64,000 nucleotides of DNA from Anaerolineae bacterium (GTDB lineage: Bacteria > Chloroflexota > Anaerolineae > Aggregatilineales > Phototrophicaceae): the NCBI GenBank assembly GCA_025055175.1, contig JANWYT010000015.1, forward strand, positions 82,891 through 146,890. Reading direction: 5' to 3'. Position numbers and translations under genes: made by a program. The notes beneath the pieces were generated by a model. That model worked only from the letters and a program-made list of their open reading frames with translations. It was not told where the DNA came from and did no database searches. Shown here piece by piece: positions 1 through 7,043 of this stretch (within the stretch, counting starts at the first letter, position 1; each line of letters begins with the position of its first letter).

Positions 1-2
1 GC

Positions 3-974
3 ACTTACCACTGCTGGCTATCCAGGTCGATCAATCCGAGCCTGAGCGCCCCTTTCCGCCGTCTGCTGGTCTTCGAGCCGCCCACGCGCAGCAACCCAGC
101 TGAGCTAGTGGGGGATATCTTCCAAGCCCTCATCCCCTTCGTCGAAGGCGAGCCGTTCGTGCGCAGCCTGGCCCTGCCTCTGGTCGCCGGCGGCAGCCAG
201 CAAGCCACCCCTGAACAGATGATCCCGCCGCTGCTGGACGCGGCAGTACATTGGCTGAGCCTGGGCCTGTCGCTGGAAGTGATCCGCCTTGTGGAGATTG
301 ACGAAGGCAAGGCACAACGCATGGCCGAGCTGTTCACGGCGTTCATGGCTAAGCCACCAAACAGCAGCCTGCCCATCGCTCAATTCATCGCGCCATCCCC
401 GGCCTCTGTCTTCGTCACACCACCGCCTGCGCCTGTCGTCGCGCTGCCCTCGCCTGCCAGGCCCATCAGCGAAGCTGAAGAGCGCTACACCAACAACCTT
501 GACCTAACTGTGGTCGAGCCAGAGGAAGCGCTGAACGAAGAAGCCACTCTGACTGCTGCTGCGCCCACTTATAGCTACGACTTCTTCATCAGCTATTCGC
601 GCCGCAACAGCGAGTCGGCCCTCTTCGTATACCATGAACTGCTGCGTTTGCGCCCACAGACGCGCATTTTCTTCGACAAAAAAGAGCTGGAAGCGGGCGT
701 CGCCTGGCAGATTGAACTCTACGAAGCGCTGGACGACTGTCGCCAGGTCATCGCACTGCTGTCGCCAGATTATCTGCTGTCGAAGGTCTGCAAGGAAGAG
801 TACCACATCGCGCTCATGCGCCACCGCCAAAACGACGGTGGCGTCCTCGTCCCCATCTATCTGCACGAGGCCAGGCTGCCCACCTACATGCGCCTCTACC
901 AGTTTCATGACTGTCGTGAGGCCGATCGAGCCTGTTTGACGCGCGTCTGTGAGCAGCTCATCGCGGCGCTATAA
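3..974 (+). CDS. TIR-domain protein, 5' end outside window, probable frameshift near the edge
   Basis: The C-terminal 135 residues are a TIR domain: YDFFISYSRRNSE, then FFDKKELEAG, then LLSPDYLLSKVCKEEY, the usual order of strand A, BB-loop region and the conserved Ser/Cys/Glu segment. Bacterial TIR domains commonly cleave NAD+ or make cyclic-ADP-ribose signals; activity here is inferred. The part before it (FRRLLVFEPP, then SLALPLVAGG and DAAVHWLSLGLSLEVIRLV) looks like a compact alpha/beta sensor, possibly macro-domain- or SLOG-like; this is a weak guess. A Pro-rich linker joins the two. The frame is open to the left edge; GTG at 108 is only a fallback start. Upstream of about base 56 the better protein reading is in another frame, see findings. 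The stop overlaps the 3' end of asnB, which converges on it. Confidence 0.72.
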   Translation, partial: TYHCWLSRSINPSLSAPFRRLLVFEPPTRSNPAELVGDIFQALIPFVEGEPFVRSLALPLVAGGSQQATPEQMIPPLLDAAVHWLSLGLSLEVIRLVEIDEGKAQRMAELFTAFMAKPPNSSLPIAQFIAPSPASVFVTPPPAPVVALPSPARPISEAEERYTNNLDLTVVEPEEALNEEATLTAAAPTYSYDFFISYSRRNSESALFVYHELLRLRPQTRIFFDKKELEAGVAWQIELYEALDDCRQVIALLSPDYLLSKVCKEEYHIALMRHRQNDGGVLVPIYLHEARLPTYMRLYQFHDCREADRACLTRVCEQLIAAL

Positions 975-2886
975 GGCTGGCGCGCACCAGCTCTAGGGCG
1001 GGTCTATTGTCTAGCGCCAAGCTGCCATCGATGAACAAGGCGTGCCACAGGTGGAAGGTGAGCAAAGCCCACAGCACCTTCAGATGATAGCCGCGCTTGC
1101 CCAGGTGTTCATCGACCAAGCGTGCGACCGCCTGAGGCCGACATACCCCCACCTGGGCCACGTAGGACGGGCTGAGCCAGCGCTCTAGCAGAGGGCGATA
1201 GATGGTGCGCAGCCAATCCGACATGGGCGGCGTGAAGCCCCACTTGGGACGGCTGAGGACTTCAGCGGGCAGCAAGTCGCGCACAGCGTCCTTGAAAATG
1301 CGCTTGAAGTCGCCATGGCGCAGCTTGTATTCCAGCGGCAGGCGCAAGGCCCACTCCACCAGGCGATGATCCTCTAGCGGCGCACGGCTCTCTAGGCTCA
1401 TGGCCATGCACATCTTGTCCACGCGCATGTTGCTGTCTTCAGGAATCCACCAAGCCAGGCTGGCATAGGCGATTCGGTCGGCGAAGTGCGGGGTGTGGGG
1501 CGCACCCAGCAGGCTGTCCAGCGCAGCAGTCATGGCTTGGTCGTAAGGGATGGAGTCCAGTAGCGGCTCAATTTCCTCGGGGCGCAGGACGCGCATCCAC
1601 TCTAGGTAGCGCTGGTGTGGCGCGTCGTTGAGCAGCTTGGTGGCCAGCGCACCCTTGCCCGCCGCTCGCAGCGCGCGCGCCGCCGCCTGGCGCAAAGAGC
1701 GGGGTAGCTTCAGCCAGGGCGCGAGGCGCTGATCGGCGCGGTAGTGCGTGTAGCCTAGGAACAGCTCATCGCCGGCGTCGCCCGTCAGCAGCACAGGGAC
1801 TTGGGCCAGGCGCGCCACCCCGGCCAGATACGCAGTCTGTACAATGCTGTACTGCGCGACAGGCTCGTCCATGTGGTAGACCAAGTGTGGCAGCAGACCT
1901 TCGGCAGCTTGATTGCTGAGGCGGATGGCGTGGTGCTGTGTGCCGAGCGCTGCGGCCACCTGGCCCGCGTAGCGCAGATCGACGTTGAACTTCTCGTCGC
2001 CGCTGCTGCCCGCCGCGAAGTCGAAGCCCACTGAAAAGGTCTGCACGGGTTGGCCCGCTAGCCGCTGCATGAGCGCCACCACGGAGGACGAATCCACCCC
2101 GCCGCTGAGGAACGCACCGACGGCTACGTCGCTCATCATGCGTGAGTCGACGGCCTGCTCTAGCAGGCGGCGCGTCTCGCGGCGCGCATCTTCGTAGTCG
2201 ATGGCCTGGGGACTGAGCTGAGCCGTCCAGTAGCGCGCCGTCCGCACGCCTTCGGCGCTGACGATCAGGCGCTCGCCCGCTGCCAGCTTGTGAACGTCGG
2301 CGAACATGGTCTGGGGCGGTGGGGTGTAGCCTAGGGTGAAGTAGGCCGCCAGCGCGGCGCGGTTCAGACGCGGCCTGATCGACGGGTGCAGCAGCAACGC
2401 CTTCATCTCGCTGGCGAAGGCGAATTCGCCCGCAGGCCCACACCAGTAATAGAGCGGCTTCTCGCCTAAGCGATCACGGGCCAGCACCAATCGGCGGCGC
2501 GGCGCATCGTAGACACAGAAGGCGAACATGCCGTTCAGGCGTTCGACGAAATCTACCCCCCAGGCTTCGTAGGCGTGGACGAGGACTTCGGTGTCGGTGG
2601 CAGTCTGGAAGCGGTGACCCTGCGCTTCCAATTGGCGGCGCAGCGCGCGGTGGTTGTAAATTTCGCCGTTGAAGGCCACGCGCACTTGCCCATCTTCGTT
2701 AGGCAAAGGGCCGACGGGCGCGCTCAGATCGATGATGGCTAGGCGTCCAGCGCCGAAGACCAGCGCTTTATCAGCGTAGAGGGCGTAACCATCAGGGCCA
2801 CGATGAGCCAAGCAGCGGGCCATCGCATCCACAAGGTCAAGACTTGGCTGATCGTTGGGGCAAAAGTGTCCGAAGATTCCACACAT
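958..2886 (-). CDS. asnB: Asparagine synthetase, glutamine-hydrolysing
   Basis: It makes asparagine from aspartate, glutamine and ATP in the cytoplasm. The protein begins MCGIFGHF: after removal of Met the Cys is the nucleophile of the N-terminal glutaminase domain, which fixes the start. The glutaminase part (about 1-210) contains the class II landmarks AHRGPDG and NGEIYNH. The synthetase part carries the PP-loop FLSGGVDSSSV, the ATP-pyrophosphatase signature. Length, 642 residues, is normal for the AsnB family. Related enzymes also amidate surface glycans, and glycosyltransferases lie 2-4 kb away, but nothing ties them together. The gene is divergent from the methyltransferase/reductase gene and shares a 164-bp upstream region with it; CATAAT at 2953-2958 (minus strand) is a possible -10. 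Confidence 0.93.
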   Translation of the reverse strand: MCGIFGHFCPNDQPSLDLVDAMARCLAHRGPDGYALYADKALVFGAGRLAIIDLSAPVGPLPNEDGQVRVAFNGEIYNHRALRRQLEAQGHRFQTATDTEVLVHAYEAWGVDFVERLNGMFAFCVYDAPRRRLVLARDRLGEKPLYYWCGPAGEFAFASEMKALLLHPSIRPRLNRAALAAYFTLGYTPPPQTMFADVHKLAAGERLIVSAEGVRTARYWTAQLSPQAIDYEDARRETRRLLEQAVDSRMMSDVAVGAFLSGGVDSSSVVALMQRLAGQPVQTFSVGFDFAAGSSGDEKFNVDLRYAGQVAAALGTQHHAIRLSNQAAEGLLPHLVYHMDEPVAQYSIVQTAYLAGVARLAQVPVLLTGDAGDELFLGYTHYRADQRLAPWLKLPRSLRQAAARALRAAGKGALATKLLNDAPHQRYLEWMRVLRPEEIEPLLDSIPYDQAMTAALDSLLGAPHTPHFADRIAYASLAWWIPEDSNMRVDKMCMAMSLESRAPLEDHRLVEWALRLPLEYKLRHGDFKRIFKDAVRDLLPAEVLSRPKWGFTPPMSDWLRTIYRPLLERWLSPSYVAQVGVCRPQAVARLVDEHLGKRGYHLKVLWALLTFHLWHALFIDGSLALDNRPALELVRASLIAPR

Positions 2887-3012
2887 AGGGCGGCTCAGAT
2901 TTCGTCAGACCTGCGGGAAAGCGGATTGGGAGATCAAAGAGGTCGAAGTGAATATTATGCGGTCGCCCTGGATTATCTCCCGCTCTATCAGGCAAAAACG
3001 CGCGCCCTTGAG

Positions 3013-3018
3013 TATAAT
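3013..3018 (+). promoter_or_regulatory. Perfect -10 box TATAAT for the methyltransferase/reductase gene
   Basis: The sequence GAGTATAATCC holds a consensus -10. The -35 region is poor. Transcription from it would begin near 3024, so the ATG at 3027 would be leaderless, while ATG 3051 or 3057 would have a short leader with the purine-rich stretch TTGAAGAAG. Confidence 0.5.
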
Positions 3019-3050
3019 CCAGTCCAATGACTTTGAAGAAGATACGAGAA

Positions 3051-4943
3051 ATGCCCATGACCCTGACACCTTTCCGCGAACGCCTAGTGACGGGCCGCCC
3101 CCTCTTGGCCGATGGCGCAATGGGGACGCTGCTCCAGCAGCGCGCCGACGTGCCGATCCGCACCTGCTTTGAGCTGTTCAATTTGGAGCGCCCTGATCTG
3201 GTGCGCGGCGTCCATGAAGATTATCTGCGCGCCGGCGCCGACATCCTGGAGACGAACACCTTCGGCGCGAACCGTCTGCGCCTGAGCGAAGTCGGTTTGT
3301 CCGAGCAAGTGGAGGCCCTCAACCGCGCAGCGGTGCGCTTGGCGCGCCAGGCCATCGCCAACGTAGGGCGCGAAGCCTACGTCGGCGGCGCTGTAGGCCC
3401 GCTGGGGGCTATCCTGCGCCCCTACGGGCCAATTAGCCACCAACAGGCAGAAGACGCCTTCCACGAGCAAATTGCAGCTCTGGTGGCTGAAGGCGTCGAT
3501 CTGCTCATCTTGGAGACCTTCATCAACCATGACGAACTGCTGCTGGCCCTGCATGTGGCTCGTCAAATCGCTTCAGAGCTGGTCATCATAGCACAGGCGA
3601 CTTTCAACAGCGACCGCCAGACGTACGTCGGCTACCCGCCGGCGCGCGTGGCCAACGACTTGTACAAGGCTGGCGCCGACGTGATCGGCGTCAACTGCGG
3701 CCTCGGCCCTATGCAGTTGGCCCAAATCGTGGCCGATATGTACCGCGCCGTGCCGCAGGCGCGCCTATCGGCCATGCCCAACGCCGGCTACCCTGAGTCG
3801 GTCGGCGGACGGATCATGTATACAGCCAGCCCCGCCTACTTCGCTGATTTTGTGCCAAGCTTGCGCCAACACGGGGCCCAGATCATCGGCGGTTGCTGCG
3901 GCACGACTCCAGAACACGTGGCTGCCCTGCGCGTTGCCCTGGACGCCCAGGCCGAGACACAGCCTATGGCCGTGCAAGTGACTGAACGAGCCGCTCCACC
4001 GCCCCAGCCGGCTGAGGCCAAGCTGCCTCCGACGCACCTCGCCCGTCGTCTAGCTGAGGGCCTGTTCACGGTCACGGTCGAAGTCGCGCCGCCGCGCAGC
4101 TACACCGCAGAAACTATGCTGGGCCACGCCCGCCTGCTGCGCGATGCCGGCGCCGATCTACTAGACATCGCCGACACCCCCGCCGCCAAGATGAAGATGA
4201 GCGCCTGGGCCGCCGCCTATCTCGTTCAAAACCAAGTGGGCGTGGAGACGATCCTACACTTCCCTACGCGCGGACGCAATCTGCTGCGCGTGCAAGGCGA
4301 CCTATTGGCCGCTCATGCCCTGGGCCTGCGCAACCTGTTCGTGACGATGGGCGACCCCGTCAAGATTGGCGACTATCCCAGCGCCAATGACCACAACGAC
4401 ATCGCCCCCAGCAAGCTGATCGATCTGGTGGCCCACAGCATGAACGCGGGCCAAGACATGGCTGGCAACAGCATTGGCGCGCCGACGGCTTTCACGGTGG
4501 GTTGCGCGCTCAACATGGCAGCGGATGACCTGGACAATGAACTGCGCGTGCTGGGCAACAAATTGGCTGCGGGCGCGCACTTCGCCCTGGGTCAGATGGT
4601 CTTCGATCCGCCGCGCGTGGAAGCTTTTCTGAAGAGGTATCGCGAAGTCTTCGCTGAGGACTTCAAGCTGCCCGTGCTGATGGGCATCATGCCGCTGTAC
4701 AGCGTCAAACATGCCCGCTTCTTGCACAACGAAGTTCCAGGGATCACCATCCCCGACGCCATCTTCGCGCGCATAGAGGCCGCCGCCGACGACGCCCCGC
4801 GCGAAGGTGTGCGGATCGCCATCGAACTCATGCGCGCTATGCGACCCTACGTACAAGGCGCGTACATCATCCCCTCCTACGGGCGCTATCACTTGGCAGC
4901 CGAAGTCGTCGATGCCATCGTCAACGCGCCTGTCGGGGCATAG
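3051..4943 (+). CDS. Bifunctional homocysteine S-methyltransferase / methylenetetrahydrofolate reductase
   Basis: The N-terminal half (about 1-300) is a Zn-dependent homocysteine methyltransferase: LLADGAMGTLL at the start, GVNCGLGP, and GGCCGTTPEHV, which supply the Cys ligands. The C-terminal half (about 330-630) is a MetF-type TIM barrel: VTVEVAPPRS, GLRNLFVTMGDP, LGQMVFDPPR. The same fusion is known from Firmicutes (YitJ type, about 610 residues). It would reduce methylene-THF and use the methyl group to make methionine. I placed the start at ATG 3051 because family members start just before the LLxDGAMGT strand and because of the promoter at 3013; ATG 3027 and 3057 are alternatives. No SAM riboswitch was recognised in the short leader. 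A glycosyltransferase gene follows one base after the stop, so co-transcription is likely. Confidence 0.9.
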   Translation: MPMTLTPFRERLVTGRPLLADGAMGTLLQQRADVPIRTCFELFNLERPDLVRGVHEDYLRAGADILETNTFGANRLRLSEVGLSEQVEALNRAAVRLARQAIANVGREAYVGGAVGPLGAILRPYGPISHQQAEDAFHEQIAALVAEGVDLLILETFINHDELLLALHVARQIASELVIIAQATFNSDRQTYVGYPPARVANDLYKAGADVIGVNCGLGPMQLAQIVADMYRAVPQARLSAMPNAGYPESVGGRIMYTASPAYFADFVPSLRQHGAQIIGGCCGTTPEHVAALRVALDAQAETQPMAVQVTERAAPPPQPAEAKLPPTHLARRLAEGLFTVTVEVAPPRSYTAETMLGHARLLRDAGADLLDIADTPAAKMKMSAWAAAYLVQNQVGVETILHFPTRGRNLLRVQGDLLAAHALGLRNLFVTMGDPVKIGDYPSANDHNDIAPSKLIDLVAHSMNAGQDMAGNSIGAPTAFTVGCALNMAADDLDNELRVLGNKLAAGAHFALGQMVFDPPRVEAFLKRYREVFAEDFKLPVLMGIMPLYSVKHARFLHNEVPGITIPDAIFARIEAAADDAPREGVRIAIELMRAMRPYVQGAYIIPSYGRYHLAAEVVDAIVNAPVGA

Positions 4944-4944
4944 C

Positions 4945-6156
4945 GTGCAGATCATCCTGGTCACCACTCAGTACGTCACTGAAGCGCGCACTCGTCACGG
5001 TGGGATCGCGGTGCAACTCTCCCACATGGCCCAGGCCCTGAAAGCTGAAGGCCATGCTGTGCGCGTGCTGGTCGAATCGACCGAAGGATCAGAAGTTTTG
5101 CAACACGAGGAGATAATCGTAGAGCGTCTGCGCCGCCCTCGCTGGGTGGAGCGCCTGGTGGGCTTGGGGCGCTATCGCCCGCTGCGCCCTGTCCCACTGA
5201 ATGCCCCGCTCATCGCATATAGCTTTTGGCGAGCCAGCACGCGCCGCCTGCTGGCCTTGCAGGCGGCTGGTCAGCTGGACGCCGTGCTGTTCGCCGACGC
5301 CGGAGCAGCTATCTTTGGCGCGCCTGGACTGCACACCCCACAAATCCTGTGGATCACCTCGCACTACCCCACCTATCAGCGCCTCAATGTGGGCCGCAAG
5401 ACGCTAGAATACCGCCTGATGAACGCCCTGGTCGGGCGGCGCTACCGCCTGGCCACTCGCTTGTACGCCAACAGCCCGCTGACGGCTGCGCTGGTGGCTC
5501 GCGATTATCGTGCGCAAGCCCGCGTCCTACCTCCCATCTTCGTCTTACAAGCCGTTCAGCGCGACGAACGCCTGCGCCGAGAACAATCATCTCCCTACTT
5601 GCTCTACTTTGGCCGCCTGGAGCCGCTCAAGGGTGTACATGAGCTGGCCCAAGCCCTACCCGCCCTATTGGCCGCTCATCCGCAGGCGCGCGCCGTCTTC
5701 GTCGGGCAGGACAGGCGCGGCAAGGCTGGCCCATCCACCCGCGCCGAACTGGAAGCGCTCCTGGGTGACCATCGCTCGCGCGTGAGCTTCTACGACTCAC
5801 AGCCACACAGCGCGCTCTACCCTCTCATCGAAGGCGCACGCCTGGTCGTCCTGCCCTCCCACATCGAAAATCTATCCAATGCGGCGATGGAGACGATGGG
5901 CTTGGGCCGTCCGCTGGTCGGCACGCGCGGCGCTAGCTTCGACGAATTCATCGAAGACGGCCTGAACGGCTTCCTCGCGCCCATCGGCGACGCCGACGCG
6001 CTGAGTGCCGTCATCCTGCGCGCCTGGTCGCTAGACGACGCGACCCTGGAACAAGTGGGCCAGCGCGCCCGCCAGACCATATCCGAGCGTTTCGCGCCGC
6101 ACTTGCTGGCGCAGGCTTTGCTAGAGTGGTGGGCCGAAGCCGATCCTCAGAGATAA
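4945..6156 (+). CDS. Glycosyltransferase, GT-B fold, family 4 type
   Basis: A GT4-type enzyme that would transfer a sugar from a nucleotide-sugar to a lipid-linked or other glycan acceptor at the cytoplasmic face. The N-terminal domain begins VQIILVTTQYVTEARTRHGG, with the Gly-rich loop near residue 20. The C-terminal domain has SPYLLYFGRLEPLKGV and the donor-binding stretch LPSHIENLSNAAMETMGLGRP, where family 1/4 enzymes carry the EX7E motif. The start is GTG 4945, one base after the preceding stop. Longer readings begin inside the previous gene and lack support. 403 residues, normal length. Its 3' end overlaps the convergent GT2 gene by 10 bp. Acceptor unknown. Confidence 0.85.
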   Translation: MQIILVTTQYVTEARTRHGGIAVQLSHMAQALKAEGHAVRVLVESTEGSEVLQHEEIIVERLRRPRWVERLVGLGRYRPLRPVPLNAPLIAYSFWRASTRRLLALQAAGQLDAVLFADAGAAIFGAPGLHTPQILWITSHYPTYQRLNVGRKTLEYRLMNALVGRRYRLATRLYANSPLTAALVARDYRAQARVLPPIFVLQAVQRDERLRREQSSPYLLYFGRLEPLKGVHELAQALPALLAAHPQARAVFVGQDRRGKAGPSTRAELEALLGDHRSRVSFYDSQPHSALYPLIEGARLVVLPSHIENLSNAAMETMGLGRPLVGTRGASFDEFIEDGLNGFLAPIGDADALSAVILRAWSLDDATLEQVGQRARQTISERFAPHLLAQALLEWWAEADPQR

Positions 6157-7043
6157 CCACCGTCTCTGCGCCCCAAGCGTTCGCGGACAGGCTTGGGAAT
6201 GGCGGTTTTGAGCGTGCGGCGCAGCGCGAACAGTGGCGCGTGCCGCCAAGCTTCGCGCCAATAGCGCGCCGAATCGGGCAAGTGATGGCGCGCTGCCAAC
6301 TCATAGGCCTGCCAGGCCAGCTCGCCGCGCGCCTGCCCGCGCGCCAGCCAGCGGCAGGTATCTAGAGCATGATCGATCGCTATTAGGACAGCCTTGTCAA
6401 TGGCTAGACGGCCAGCCGTTGCTGTCAGATTATAGGGGTGAAATCGATAGCCATGCAGAGCTTCAGGCAGCAAGGCGAAATTGGTTACGTCTTTAGCACG
6501 TAGCCAAAAATCGTAATCTTCAGCCAAAAAAGTCTCGCGGCGATAACCTCCAATCATGCTATCTACCTCGCGACGATAGAGAAACGAAGGTGTGACGACA
6601 TTTTTATACGTCAAGTAGCGCGGAGGCAGTCGCCGAGCCATCCTCAGCGAATAGCCATGAGCATCGATCTTGTTGAAGTGGCTGTAGACTAAACCCACCT
6701 CGGAACGATAATCGAGAAAAGTCGATAAACGTGCTAAAGTCTGAGGGTAGAGGATGTTATCGTCAGCCAACCAGGTGAAGTAGCGTCCGCGCGCCTGCGC
6801 GAAGCCTGCGTTTAGTGCGCCTGGCAGACGCCCTTCTTCTTTTGGATGGCACAAGAGACGGATGCGGTGGTCGCGCGCAGCATAGTCAGCTATGATTTGC
6901 GGCGTCCTATCTTCAGAATTGCTGTCTACAATAATCAGTTCCCAGCGATCCTCGGTTTGGTCTAGGACAGATTGTATGGCATGAGCGATGAAGCGTTCGC
7001 CATTCATTGTGGGTAGTACGATGCTGACAATAGGCTCACTCAT
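6147..7043 (-). CDS. Glycosyltransferase family 2
   Basis: A GT-A enzyme: PIVSIVLPTMNGERFI opens the nucleotide-binding fold, LIIVDSNSEDRT is the first acidic strand, and YFTWLADDNILY contains the DXD-like metal site. Further on, FLAEDYDFWLR is typical of family 2 members that decorate surface polysaccharides. I used ATG 7043, inside an ATGAGTGA overlap with the upstream permease stop (7036), because this couples the two genes and places the start directly before the conserved strand; ATG 7055 would add only four residues. 298 residues. The A/T-richer stretch at 6400-6750 is less biased than its neighbours, which may point to acquisition, a common trait of surface-glycan genes. Confidence 0.86.
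   Translation of the reverse strand: MSEPIVSIVLPTMNGERFIAHAIQSVLDQTEDRWELIIVDSNSEDRTPQIIADYAARDHRIRLLCHPKEEGRLPGALNAGFAQARGRYFTWLADDNILYPQTLARLSTFLDYRSEVGLVYSHFNKIDAHGYSLRMARRLPPRYLTYKNVVTPSFLYRREVDSMIGGYRRETFLAEDYDFWLRAKDVTNFALLPEALHGYRFHPYNLTATAGRLAIDKAVLIAIDHALDTCRWLARGQARGELAWQAYELAARHHLPDSARYWREAWRHAPLFALRRTLKTAIPKPVRERLGRRDGGYL

Noticed and set aside
2887..3050. Possible SAM or cobalamin riboswitch upstream of the methionine-synthesis gene
   Set aside because: Too short, and I see none of the conserved sequence blocks of those classes; a perfect -10 box lies only 9-38 bases before the candidate starts.
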